Notes: generated by a model from the letters alone, not told the origin. A stretch of 64,000 nt of DNA from an uncultured Flavobacteriaceae bacterium (GCA_938029725.1 CALHGE010000002.1:1-64000); one strand, 5' to 3'. Shown: positions 41,529-50,205, counted from the stretch's first letter. Program-made: numbers and translations.

Positions 41529-42614
41529 ATGAGGACAATTACACTTTATGTTTTACTAGTACTTATTCAGTTTGTCTCTCAGGAGGTGAGCGCCCAAGAG
41601 GATAAGTTAAAAAGCAAAATCGAAATTTTAGAGAATCTAAAAGTTCAAGTAACAGAACAAGAAAAAGAAGCGCTAAAACTAGAAGTTGAAAAAATCAACG
41701 CACAACAAAAAAGTAAGTCAATAACAATTGAACAGGCTAAAACGCTCAAGGAAGATGTAGCGAAGAAACGTGCTCAAAATATTGAAGATAGAGTGGCTAT
41801 TTTAACGAGTAAAATTGAGTTATTGAAAAGAAATGACGGCCAGGTATTGGAGCTTGATACCTTAAATTACGTCAGAGCTATTGAGCTTGATTGGGGAAAT
41901 AAAAGAGAAGACGGAGAGCGGCTTTTCGGAATTAGATTATTAAAAAATGAGACTGATTTTGTTGAGAAATATGACCGACGAACCTATTCAGATGTAGTTG
42001 TGGCTGTTGGTCTTAATAACACATTGATTAAGGGTGAGTCTCTCGAAGATTCTCCATACAAACTTGGAGGAAGCCGATTTGTTGAATTGGGTTGGGCATG
42101 GCGAACAAGGGTTTTTAAAAATTCGAATGCTTTGCGCTTACACTACGGTGTGTCGTTTCAGTTTAATGGACTTAAGCCCAAAAATAACCAGTACTTTATT
42201 GTGGATAATGGGCAAGCAGAACTTCAAGAGTTTGAATCTGAATTGAAAAAATCTAAATTTAGAATGGATAATCTAGTTTTTCCAATACATTTTGAGTTTG
42301 GACCATCAAAATTTAGTGAAACGAAAGAAAAAATACGGTATTCGATCCGTGACCAGTTTCGATTTGGTATAGGAGGGTATGGAGGATTCAATATTGGAAC
42401 AAGGCAAAAATTAAAGTATACACGAGAGGGTAGAAATGTTAAGGATAAATTAAAAGGAGGCTATAATACATCTAGTTTTATTTATGGGTTAAGTGCCTAT
42501 GTTGGTTTTGACGGAATACAGCTGTATGCTAAGTATGATTTAAACCCTGTTTTTAAAAATGCAATTGTTGAGCAACGAAACATTTCTTTAGGATTGAGAT
42601 TTGATTTGGATTAA
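41529..42614 (+). CDS. Outer-membrane-like protein with coiled-coil N-terminus
   Basis: 361 residues. A signal peptide (VLLVLIQFVSQEVSAQ) precedes a coiled coil (about 25-105: KLKSKIEILENLKVQVTEQE onward), then a stretch of beta strands ending in ISLGLRFDLD, a typical outer membrane barrel end. It may cross the periplasm by its coiled coil. The gene follows the ECF sigma/anti-sigma pair after 83 bp and is probably part of that stress unit. The specific function is unknown. Confidence 0.72.
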   Translation: MRTITLYVLLVLIQFVSQEVSAQEDKLKSKIEILENLKVQVTEQEKEALKLEVEKINAQQKSKSITIEQAKTLKEDVAKKRAQNIEDRVAILTSKIELLKRNDGQVLELDTLNYVRAIELDWGNKREDGERLFGIRLLKNETDFVEKYDRRTYSDVVVAVGLNNTLIKGESLEDSPYKLGGSRFVELGWAWRTRVFKNSNALRLHYGVSFQFNGLKPKNNQYFIVDNGQAELQEFESELKKSKFRMDNLVFPIHFEFGPSKFSETKEKIRYSIRDQFRFGIGGYGGFNIGTRQKLKYTREGRNVKDKLKGGYNTSSFIYGLSAYVGFDGIQLYAKYDLNPVFKNAIVEQRNISLGLRFDLD

Positions 42615-42635
42615 TTCTAAATTTATTTTAAACCA

Positions 42636-42688
42636 GATTTCTTGAATTTCTAGTTTGACTGCGAATCGAACTAGAAATTTTAGAAATC
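42636..42688. repeat. Large hairpin after the outer-membrane-like gene
   Basis: Arms of 23 nt, GATTTCTTGAATTTCTAGTT... and ...AACTAGAAATTTTAGAAATC, pair around a 7-nt loop (CTGCGAA) with few mismatches. There is no T-run directly after the second arm. It may end the transcript or be a palindromic element. Confidence 0.55.
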
Positions 42689-43012
42689 TAACACCAGCCG
42701 ATTAAGCCCCTATCTACCAATTTTTTTGGTGTTTTAATTTTCTGTTTATTTTTTGAGAAGAGCAAAGATAGACCTCAGCTGCTACTCAATTTTATCCACG
42801 TAATTCTCTAGATTATAGCTTCTTTTTTTGAAGCTTAGTACAGCGTTTGTTAGTCGATAATACAAAGCGGGAACAATCTGCATGCTAATGCAAGGCATTT
42901 GCTAAGGAAAAAGGAGGCTGTGAAAATGGAGTTTGGGTTTTATAGAGATTGATTTTACCTTATATTTACCGATACGGATAACGATATCTCGTGAATAGAA
43001 TAGCAAGCTGAA
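42689..43012. other. Spacer of about 0.32 kb before dnaG
   Basis: No gene seen. It contains T-rich stretches near 42722 and 42751 and a small AGCTTC/GAAGCT hairpin with a T-rich loop near 42828-42846. Promoter of dnaG must be here; no sure -33/-7 pair was found. Confidence 0.4.
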
Positions 43013-44992
43013 TTGATCTCAAAATCTACCATAGACCAAGTATATGAAACTGCTCGCTTAGAGGAGGTTATTGGTGATTTTGTGCAATTGAAAAAATCAG
43101 GCACCAACTTTAAGGGTTTGAGTCCGTTTACTGATGAACGCTCCCCCAGTTTTATGGTGTCGCCGGTAAAGCAAATCTGGAAAGACTTTAGTAGTGGAAA
43201 AGGCGGTAATGTGGTTGCCTTTTTGATGGAACATGAGCATTTTACCTATCCTGAAGCCATAAAATACCTGGCGAAAAAATATAATATTGAAATAGAGGAA
43301 ACGGAGCGTACAGATGAACAAAAAGAGGAAGCCAACGAGCGTGAAAGCATGTATTTGGTTTCTGAATATGCTCAAAAGTACTTTTCAGAAATTTTATTGA
43401 AAAGCGAACTAGGTAAAGCTATCGGACTGAGCTACTTCAAAGAAAGAGGATTTACAGATGAGACCATTAAAAAGTTTCATTTAGGATATTGTTTAGACCA
43501 ATGGGATGGTTTTACCATGGCGGCTTTAGAAAATGCTTATCAGTTGAACTACCTTGAGAAAACAGGCTTGACTATTGTTAAGAGTGATGCTACTGATCCA
43601 AGTAAATCAAAAAAGTTTGACCGGTTTAAGGCGCGAGTTATGTTTCCTATTCACTCTATGAGTGGGAGGGTTTTGGGTTTCGGTGGCCGAATTTTAACTA
43701 ATGACAAGAAAGCGGCTAAATATCTGAATTCTCCAGAAAGTGATATTTACCATAAGAGCAAAGTGCTTTATGGAATCTATTATGCAAAACAGGCTATTGC
43801 CAAGGAGGATAATTGTTATTTAGTTGAAGGCTATACCGATGTTATCCAATTTCATCAAAGAGGAATTGAGAATGTGGTTGCTTCAAGTGGTACCGCCTTA
43901 ACTTCTGATCAAATTCGACTTGTCAATCGCTTGACCAAAAATATCACAGTCCTCTTTGATGGTGATGCCGCAGGGTTGCGTGCTTCTTTACGTGGAATCG
44001 ATTTGATTTTGGAGCAAGGCATGAATGTGAAGATTTGCACTTTCCCAGAAGGAGAAGATCCTGATAGTTTTTCAAAGAATAATGATTTAGAGGAAGTTCT
44101 TGAATATTTAAATACAAATTCTAAAGACTTTATTCAATTCAAGGCTAATCTGTTAGCTGAAGAAGCAGCCGACGACCCAATTAAGCGAGCGGATACAGTT
44201 CGAGATATTGTGAATAGTATTGCAAAAATTCCTGACGCAATCAAACGAGAAATTTATATTCAGGAATGTGCGAGTATTATGAATGTTTCTGAGGGTGTTC
44301 TTTTTAGCACGCTTGCTCAGATAGGAAAAAAAGATGTAGCTGACGCTTCAAAAAAAGTACAACAAGAACAAAAAGCGTTTGCTGTTGTCAAGAATGAAGT
44401 TGCTGTTGAAAAGGTAGATGTGCAGTATGAGCTAGAGCGCAAGATTATAGAAATTCTATTACTCTACGGTAAAGAGCAGCAAGAGTTTGAAGATTTAGTT
44501 TTAAAAGAAAATGAAGAAGGTGATTTGATTTTAGAACCAGAGTCTTCAGAAATAAAGGTTTATGAGAAAATCTATTTGGATTTACAGGATGATGAGATTG
44601 AGTTGACCAATGAAAAATTTCGAAATATTTATCTGAAGCTTATCGCCGAACTAAATGAGAAAGAAGATTTTGCCGTAAATACCTTCTTGGTAAATTTAGA
44701 TCAAGAGATGATTTCAGAAGTGTCCTCTATTTTGATGGAAGAAGAAAAGTACGCTTTGCATGATTGGGCTCGAAAAGAAATTTACCCAAAGAGGAAGGAA
44801 ACGGTTGTCTCACAATTGGTGAGTGAGACAATATTGACATTGCGTTGTTTTTTGATTAAAAAAAGAATGGCAGCGCTTCAAAATAACACAAAAGATAATC
44901 AAGAAGATAACCGCGAGACACTCGAAGAGATTATGAATTACTTGCAGTTAAATACGCTTCTCAATAGAAAGTTGAATAGGGTTCTTTCGTAA
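43013..44992 (+). CDS. dnaG: DNA primase lacking zinc-binding residues
   Basis: 659 residues, TTG start (the only good start before ISKSTIDQVYETARLEEVIGDF). The Toprim core shows LVEGYTDVIQFHQRG and LFDGDAAGLRASLRG. The N-terminal zinc-binding domain is retained in outline, but its four ligands are replaced: GLCPFH and CFGC of other primases read GLSPFT and DFSS here (S37, T40, D58, S61). The C-terminal DnaB-binding helical domain is present. It makes RNA primers at the replication fork. A strong bidirectional terminator follows. Confidence 0.95.
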   Translation: MISKSTIDQVYETARLEEVIGDFVQLKKSGTNFKGLSPFTDERSPSFMVSPVKQIWKDFSSGKGGNVVAFLMEHEHFTYPEAIKYLAKKYNIEIEETERTDEQKEEANERESMYLVSEYAQKYFSEILLKSELGKAIGLSYFKERGFTDETIKKFHLGYCLDQWDGFTMAALENAYQLNYLEKTGLTIVKSDATDPSKSKKFDRFKARVMFPIHSMSGRVLGFGGRILTNDKKAAKYLNSPESDIYHKSKVLYGIYYAKQAIAKEDNCYLVEGYTDVIQFHQRGIENVVASSGTALTSDQIRLVNRLTKNITVLFDGDAAGLRASLRGIDLILEQGMNVKICTFPEGEDPDSFSKNNDLEEVLEYLNTNSKDFIQFKANLLAEEAADDPIKRADTVRDIVNSIAKIPDAIKREIYIQECASIMNVSEGVLFSTLAQIGKKDVADASKKVQQEQKAFAVVKNEVAVEKVDVQYELERKIIEILLLYGKEQQEFEDLVLKENEEGDLILEPESSEIKVYEKIYLDLQDDEIELTNEKFRNIYLKLIAELNEKEDFAVNTFLVNLDQEMISEVSSILMEEEKYALHDWARKEIYPKRKETVVSQLVSETILTLRCFLIKKRMAALQNNTKDNQEDNRETLEEIMNYLQLNTLLNRKLNRVLS

Positions 44993-45024
44993 TACAGAAA
45001 CTAGTTTTAAGAGTTTTAGAAAAT

Positions 45025-45057
45025 AAAAAAAGCCTGACAAAGGTCAGGCTTTTTTTA
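45025..45057. terminator. Bidirectional Rho-independent terminator after dnaG
   Basis: AAAAAAAGCCTGAC, loop AAAG, GTCAGGCTTTTTTT. The T-runs on both strands serve dnaG and the convergent response regulator gene. Confidence 0.93.
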
Positions 45058-45079
45058 TGAACTGTTAATACATGCGTTG

Positions 45080-45709
45080 CTAGTATAGCTCTAATGCTTT
45101 AGCTTGCTGTAAGAGATCGACCATATTGTCAACGTTTAATTTTTTCATTAAACGCGCTTTATAAGTACTGACCGTCTTTTCGTTTAAATTAAGACCCTGA
45201 GCAACGTCTTTGTTTCGCTTTCCACTGGCCAATAATTTTAATACTTCAACTTCTCTCGTAGAGAGTTTTCTAAAGAAACGACGTGGCTTCTGTGTGCCTT
45301 CGTCGAAAGCTAGTCGTTGTGCAAGTTCGTTTGTGATGAACATGTTACCTTCACTAACTTTTCTTACTGCTGAGATGATATAATCAATATCAGAAGCTTT
45401 AGATAAATATCCAAAAGCACCGGCTCTGATGGTACTTAGGGCGTAAACGTCTTCCGACTGACCACTGTACATCAAAACTTTAATGTCTGGGTATTCTTTT
45501 TTAATTTTTCGTAGCGTAGCTATTCCATTAATTTCAGGAATATCCATTTCTAGCATTATAACGTCTGGAGTCACTTTTTCTAGGCGTTCAAACAATTCGG
45601 CTGTGGTGGACACAGTGTCTACAACTTGAAAGCCAGTTGCGGAATCCAATACGTGCTTTACTCCCATCCGTATGATTGGATGATTGTCTGCAATTAGTAC
45701 TTTAATCAT
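45080..45709 (-). CDS. LuxR/NarL-type response regulator with Glu at the phospho-acceptor position
   Basis: 209 residues from the ATG of MIKVLIADNHPII; a longer frame from an upstream TTG adds seven residues. Receiver domain at about 1-120 and a LuxR-type HTH at about 140-205 (LSTREVEVLKLLASGKRNKDVAQGLNLNEKTVSTYKARLMKKL). The phospho-acceptor Asp is replaced: DVIMLEMDIPEING has Glu (E54) where the family has LLDLxMP. The second acidic pocket residue is Asn (ADNHP). The conserved Lys in GYLSKAS remains. It may be active without phosphorylation. No histidine kinase is adjacent. A CTGTC...GACAG dyad is 40 bp upstream. Confidence 0.9.
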   Translation of the reverse strand: MIKVLIADNHPIIRMGVKHVLDSATGFQVVDTVSTTAELFERLEKVTPDVIMLEMDIPEINGIATLRKIKKEYPDIKVLMYSGQSEDVYALSTIRAGAFGYLSKASDIDYIISAVRKVSEGNMFITNELAQRLAFDEGTQKPRRFFRKLSTREVEVLKLLASGKRNKDVAQGLNLNEKTVSTYKARLMKKLNVDNMVDLLQQAKALELY

Positions 45710-45880
45710 TTTACTATGTTTTGGGGACAAAAAACCGTTGGTTGTCGGTCTGTCTATAATTACTGACAGGCAATGTAAGGTTTAATTATCTAATTCGTTA
45801 ACAAATGTTGTATTTTTTTCGCAGACGAAGCATTTTTTGTGATTTTATTCGACTTAAACACAACTAATTAGGTCAAAGGG

Positions 45881-46669
45881 TTAGATCAGTGTACTTGGAA
45901 TCTTACAAATTGGTATCGGAATCATCTTATGTTGATTGGCGTAATTAAATCTTTTGAAAATCTCAAAAACTTCTTTTTCTCTATTTTTAAAATCTGTACT
46001 GCTTTTACCCTGATCGTTCATTTTCATTGCCCATTCTAATTCGGGGTAGGAAGCACCAATTTGATCTTCATCAGTTCGGTCGTCACCCCAAAGCCCATCA
46101 GTTGGTTCAGCTTGTTGTATTTCAGTGTTGATGCCTAAATATTTTGCTATCTCATAAACTTCCGATTTATATAAGTCTGCAATGGGGCTCAAATCTACCC
46201 CTCCATCACCATATTTTGTGTAAAATCCTACTCCAAAATCCTCAACTTTATTCCCCGTGCCGGCCACTAAATACCCTTCTAGTGCGGCAAAATAGTAAAG
46301 AGAGGTCATTCGCAAGCGTGCACGAGTGTTCGCTAAAGCCATAAATCGATCTGCCTCATGCGCTACTGTAGGAATTGCCTTTACCAAACTATCGAAAACC
46401 GGTGTGAGGTTAACCATTTGGCGTGAGACTTTTGAGAAATTTGCTTGTAACCATTCAATATGTGATGAGGCACGAGTCACTTGGTTTTCCGCTTGATGAA
46501 TAGGCATTTCTAAACACAACAGATCAAGGCCAGTTTTGGCGCATAGCGTTGAGGTTACAGCAGAATCTATTCCGCCAGAAATTCCAATCGTAAAACCTTT
46601 TATGTTAGCACTTGTGGCATAATCTTTAAGCCAATTGACAATATGATCTACTACTTTTTCCGTTTGCAT
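45881..46669 (-). CDS. nadE: NAD(+) synthase, ammonia-dependent type
   Basis: 262 residues. The PP-loop ATPase motif GISGGIDSAVTS and the segments ALANTRARLRMTSLYYFA, GTGNKVEDFGVGFYTKYGDGGVDLSPIADL are typical. There is no N-terminal glutaminase (nitrilase) domain, so it uses ammonia directly. It makes NAD from deamido-NAD. It is divergent from gldB. Confidence 0.95.
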   Translation of the reverse strand: MQTEKVVDHIVNWLKDYATSANIKGFTIGISGGIDSAVTSTLCAKTGLDLLCLEMPIHQAENQVTRASSHIEWLQANFSKVSRQMVNLTPVFDSLVKAIPTVAHEADRFMALANTRARLRMTSLYYFAALEGYLVAGTGNKVEDFGVGFYTKYGDGGVDLSPIADLYKSEVYEIAKYLGINTEIQQAEPTDGLWGDDRTDEDQIGASYPELEWAMKMNDQGKSSTDFKNREKEVFEIFKRFNYANQHKMIPIPICKIPSTLI

Positions 46670-46735
46670 GTATCACTTGTTTATTTAAACTATTAACTTT
46701 AGCCCGAAAATAAACTGAACCAGTCTAATATTAAA

Positions 46736-47719
46736 ATGTTAGGGAAATTACTTTCTATGAAAAGACTAATTTTTATTGTTTTACTACTATTCGTTGTTTT
46801 ATTTGGATGTAATGACAAGGATGCAGTAGCTGAAGAAATCGCAAAAATTCAGGTGGAGATAAATGTTTCAAGGTTTGACAGGGAATTTGCTGAGGCGAAA
46901 CCAGCTGACCTTCTGAAGTTGAAAAGTAGGTATCCTTATTTATTTCCAGTGCAATTCGCGGATAGTACTTGGGAGGCTAAGCTAAAGGACACGATTCAAA
47001 TAGAACTATTTGAAGAGGTGGGTAAAACCTTTCCTGATTTTGAAAATGAATCTGAAGAGTTAAGCTCGCTTTTTCAGCATATCAAATACTATTTTCCGGA
47101 GTTTAAAGTGCCGAAGGTGATTACTTTGACCAATGACGTTGAGTATACATACCGTGTGATTTTAGCGGATACTTTGTTATTAATTGGTTTGGATAATTAC
47201 TTGGGTCCACAACATCGTTTTTATGTAGATATTCAAAAATATATTTCTGCAGGATTGGATAAAAAATACGTGGTAGGTGATGTTGCTGCCAATTTCGCTA
47301 GCAAGGTAGTTCCGCCTTTACGAGATCGTACTTTCTTAGCAGATATGATTTATTACGGTAAAATGTTATACTTGAAAGACAAGTTTATGCCCGCTGCTGA
47401 CGATGCCATAAAGATGGGGTACTCACAAGATCAGTTGGATTGGACGCTGGCAAACGAAGAGCCGATTTGGAGAAATTTTATTGAACAAGAACACTTATAT
47501 AGCACTGATGGGCAATTGAGTTTGCGTTTTTTAGAACCTGCTCCTTTTTCGAAATTTGGATTGGAATTAGATAATGAATCACCTGGCAGATTAGGCCAGT
47601 ATATAGGATGGCAAATTGTTCGAGCTTTTATGAATAAAAATGAGATAAGCGTTCAGCAATTAGTACATATACCAGCAGAAGAAATTTTCAAAAAGGCAAA
47701 CTACAAACCTCGAAATTAA
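46736..47719 (+). CDS. gldB: Gliding motility lipoprotein GldB
   Basis: 327 residues. N-terminal hydrophobic stretch with lipobox (FIVLLLFVVLFGCND). The region RFDREFAEAKPADLLKLKSR, the FYVDIQKYIS segment and GQYIGWQIVRAFM match GldB of flavobacteria, an essential part of the gliding machinery and the type IX secretion system-associated apparatus. The first of two Met codons (residues 1 and 8) is used here; M8 is also possible. gldC follows by 1 bp. Confidence 0.92.
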   Translation: MLGKLLSMKRLIFIVLLLFVVLFGCNDKDAVAEEIAKIQVEINVSRFDREFAEAKPADLLKLKSRYPYLFPVQFADSTWEAKLKDTIQIELFEEVGKTFPDFENESEELSSLFQHIKYYFPEFKVPKVITLTNDVEYTYRVILADTLLLIGLDNYLGPQHRFYVDIQKYISAGLDKKYVVGDVAANFASKVVPPLRDRTFLADMIYYGKMLYLKDKFMPAADDAIKMGYSQDQLDWTLANEEPIWRNFIEQEHLYSTDGQLSLRFLEPAPFSKFGLELDNESPGRLGQYIGWQIVRAFMNKNEISVQQLVHIPAEEIFKKANYKPRN

Positions 47720-47720
47720 T

Positions 47721-48053
47721 ATGGCAGCTATACATAGTTCAGAAATTACTTTAACCGTCGGCTTAGATGATAATCGCGTACCCGAAACCCTAAAATGGTC
47801 TGCTCAAGATGGGGGAGTAGACAATGAAGAAGCAAAAGCTATGCTTTTATCAGTTTGGGACAGTAAGAAGAAAGAGTCTCTAAAAATTGATTTATGGACG
47901 AAAGACATGCCCGTAGATGAAATGAAAATTTTCTTTCATCAGACGCTGGTTTCCCTTTCAGATACTTTTATGAAAGCTACGCAAGATGAAAAGATGACCG
48001 CGCAGATGAAGGAGTTTTGCGACTATTTTGCGGAGAAATTGGAATTGAAGTAA
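47721..48053 (+). CDS. gldC: Gliding motility protein GldC
   Basis: 110 residues, soluble. HSSEITLTVGLDDNRVPE, then LKWSAQDGG and KKKESLKIDLWTKDMPVDEM are characteristic of GldC. In flavobacteria it is encoded next to gldB, as here (1-bp gap). Its biochemical role is not known. Confidence 0.93.
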   Translation: MAAIHSSEITLTVGLDDNRVPETLKWSAQDGGVDNEEAKAMLLSVWDSKKKESLKIDLWTKDMPVDEMKIFFHQTLVSLSDTFMKATQDEKMTAQMKEFCDYFAEKLELK

Positions 48054-48136
48054 ACGGGGGTTTTCTTAAACTGAATACAGCATTTGTAAGTGTGAGTCAT
48101 TTTTACAGACCTAAGAGAATGTGATCGTAAAGGCAT

Positions 48137-48514
48137 ATGAATAGTAAAATTCCTCACAAACTAATTTTCATCTACAATGCCGATTCGGGTATTCGAAATG
48201 TGATTGTGGATAGCGCCCATAAAATATTTAGTCCAGATACCTACGGTTGTAGTCTTTGTGATATTACTTACGGTGCTTTTACGGAGCGTTCAACCTGGAG
48301 AAAATTCAGAAAGGAAACCGATTTGCAAATGGTGTTTTTGCACAAAAATGAATTTGCAAAAGTCTATGCCTCAAAATTTGGTTACAAGTTTGATTTTCCA
48401 ATAGTGCTTGTAGAAACAAATAATGGCTTAGAAGTTTTTGTAAATACAGGGGAATTGAATGGAATTGAAAATGCAGAACTATTGATAGATTTGATTAAAG
48501 AGCGTTCTCTTTAA
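48137..48514 (+). CDS. Conserved hypothetical protein with CxxC motif
   Basis: 125 residues. IYNADSGIRNVIVDSAHKIF and the redox-like motif YGCSLCDITYG suggest a small thioredoxin-like or metal-binding protein. Similar proteins are sometimes annotated as GTPase, but I see no GTPase motifs. It overlaps the convergent engB gene by 20 bp at the ends. Confidence 0.7.
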   Translation: MNSKIPHKLIFIYNADSGIRNVIVDSAHKIFSPDTYGCSLCDITYGAFTERSTWRKFRKETDLQMVFLHKNEFAKVYASKFGYKFDFPIVLVETNNGLEVFVNTGELNGIENAELLIDLIKERSL

Positions 48515-49112
48515 AGTATCCCTCGTTAATTGAGCTTATAAAGTTTAACACTTCATCACGCCCAGTATTATTCGAAGAGGAAGTAACAAAGTGCTGCGGA
48601 GCTTCCTCCCAAATGCCGTTAATTAATTCTTGCAAATACTCACCTACTTGTCGTTCAATTGCCTTTGGCTTTAATTTGTCAGCCTTGGTGAAAATAATAC
48701 AGAAGGGAATTTCGTTTTCACCCATCCATTGCATAAATTCTAGGTCTACTTTTTGGGGCTCATGTCGAATGTCAACTAAAACAAAAGAGCATACCAGTTG
48801 TTTGCGCTGCTCAAAATAATTAGTGATGTACTTCTGGAAAGTGTTTTTGTTTTTTTTAGAAACTCGAGCATAGCCGTAGCCTGGTAAATCAACTAAGAAC
48901 CAGTTTTCGTTAACTTTGAAGTGATTAATAAGTTGTGTTTTTCCTGGTCTGCCAGATGTTTTTGCTAGGTGCTTGCGATCCATCAACATATTGATTAATG
49001 ATGATTTTCCAACATTAGATCTGCCTATAAAAGCATATTCCGGTAGCGGTTCAGAAGGGCATTTAGACACATCTGAGTTACTGATCACAAAGTGGGCAGA
49101 TTTAATTTTCAC
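48495..49112 (-). CDS. engB: Ribosome biogenesis GTP-binding protein YsxC/EngB
   Basis: 205 residues. G1 FIGRSNVGKSSLINML, G2/G3 SGRPGKTQLINHF and VDLPGYGYARVSK, and G4 FTKADKLKPK are intact. It acts in late assembly of the 50S subunit. The gene is convergent with the CxxC protein gene and is followed upstream by the alpha/beta hydrolase gene on the same strand. Confidence 0.96.
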   Translation of the reverse strand: MKIKSAHFVISNSDVSKCPSEPLPEYAFIGRSNVGKSSLINMLMDRKHLAKTSGRPGKTQLINHFKVNENWFLVDLPGYGYARVSKKNKNTFQKYITNYFEQRKQLVCSFVLVDIRHEPQKVDLEFMQWMGENEIPFCIIFTKADKLKPKAIERQVGEYLQELINGIWEEAPQHFVTSSSNNTGRDEVLNFISSINEGYFKENAL

Positions 49113-49207
49113 AACTAAATAATTAGAATTTTAATAAGAAGTCAGCCTTAGGTATTTGGCAAAGATAAAAACTGACTACTGAAACAACGAACTGAACACT
49201 ATTTTGT

Positions 49208-49975
49208 TTAGTTATATCCCCGTTTTTGAAGCCAAGCATCAAGAATTTGATTAAACTCTTCAGGGTGCTCCATCATAGGCGCATGTCCGCATTTTTTTAT
49301 CCAAAATAAATCAGAATCGGGTAGTAATTCATTAAATAAGTCAGCAACATCTGGTGGAGTAACTTCGTCATTTTCTCCCCAAATGATACAGGTAGGTGTC
49401 TTCATCTGAGGCAAATCTTGCGCCATATTGTGACGTATGGCACTTTTAGCTATTGAAAGCGTCTTTACCAACTTCACCCTGTCATTTACAGTAGCGAAAA
49501 CGTCGTCGACAATTTCTTTTGTAGCAACTTCAGGGTCGTAAAAAACATCTTGTGCTTTTTTCTTGATAAACTCATAGTCACCACGTTTTGGATAGCCGTC
49601 ACCCATAGCACTCTCATATAGGCCTGAACTACCTGTGATAACAAGAGCTTTTACCATTTCTGGGTACATTTTAGAGTGTAATAGTCCAATATGCCCACCT
49701 AAAGAATTTCCTAAAAGAATAACGTCTTTCAGTTCTTTGAATTCTATAAATTTTTGAACATACTTAGCAAACTGCTTCACGTTGGTTTTCAACATGGGCA
49801 TGTCGTAAATGGGTAGTTCTGGAATGATAATTTTATATCCTTTATCTGGAAAGTATTCTCTAACTCCCTGAAAATTACTCAGGCCTCCCATGAGGCCATG
49901 TAAAATGACAATAGGGGTGCCTTCCCCTATCTCAATATACTTAAATTTTCCTGCAGTAATTAGTTTTTCTTCCAT
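49208..49975 (-). CDS. Alpha/beta hydrolase
   Basis: 255 residues from the ATG; an upstream in-frame TTG lies inside a TATATTTG promoter box and is rejected. The oxyanion segment is VILHGLMGGLSNF, the nucleophile elbow LLGNSLGGHIGL, the acid D in IIWGENDEVTPP, and the His in KKCGHAPMMEHP. It is a soluble esterase-like or C-C hydrolase-like enzyme of unknown substrate. It is next to engB on the same strand, a conserved arrangement in flavobacteria. Confidence 0.88.
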   Translation of the reverse strand: MEEKLITAGKFKYIEIGEGTPIVILHGLMGGLSNFQGVREYFPDKGYKIIIPELPIYDMPMLKTNVKQFAKYVQKFIEFKELKDVILLGNSLGGHIGLLHSKMYPEMVKALVITGSSGLYESAMGDGYPKRGDYEFIKKKAQDVFYDPEVATKEIVDDVFATVNDRVKLVKTLSIAKSAIRHNMAQDLPQMKTPTCIIWGENDEVTPPDVADLFNELLPDSDLFWIKKCGHAPMMEHPEEFNQILDAWLQKRGYN

Positions 49976-50002
49976 TGAGGGGGTGCTTCTGTCTTTACCT
50001 GG

Positions 50003-50010
50003 CAAATATA
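50003..50010 (-). promoter_or_regulatory. -7 box of the hydrolase promoter
   Basis: TATATTTG on the minus strand matches the Bacteroidota consensus TAnnTTTG exactly and lies about 28 bp before the ATG. A clear TTG -33 box was not found. It decides the start of the hydrolase gene. Confidence 0.6.
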
Positions 50011-50169
50011 CAATTTACCGTTTTATAAGAACGGTTCATTAAATCTGGCAAAAGATAGCTGTTTTCTTTCTAAATACAACTAAGGCGCCTAAAAATCAAT
50101 TTTTTGAACGATCGTTTTAGCCTCCAAATAGATGTAGTTCATCTAAAAAAAGGTTTTTTTATTAACAAA

Positions 50170-50199
50170 GTGGTAATAAGTGGTAAAATGTGGTAATAA
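50170..50199 (+). promoter_or_regulatory. mraZ: Probable MraZ operator, three 10-bp direct repeats
   Basis: GTGGTAATAA, GTGGTAAAAT and GTGGTAATAA follow one another with exact 10-bp spacing. MraZ is known to bind direct repeats of TGGG-type pentamers at this spacing before the dcw cluster; here the core is TGGTA. The repeats lie just before the TATATTTG box, so repression is expected. Confidence 0.75.
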
Positions 50200-50205
50200 T
50201 ATATA

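Noticed and set aside
42034-42246. 70-codon ORF in another frame of the outer-membrane-like gene
   Set aside because: Lies fully inside a gene with signal peptide and barrel end; shadow frame.
48204-48404. Overlapping 66-codon ORF in another frame of the CxxC protein gene
   Set aside because: No family features; the longer frame has a conserved-looking start and motif.
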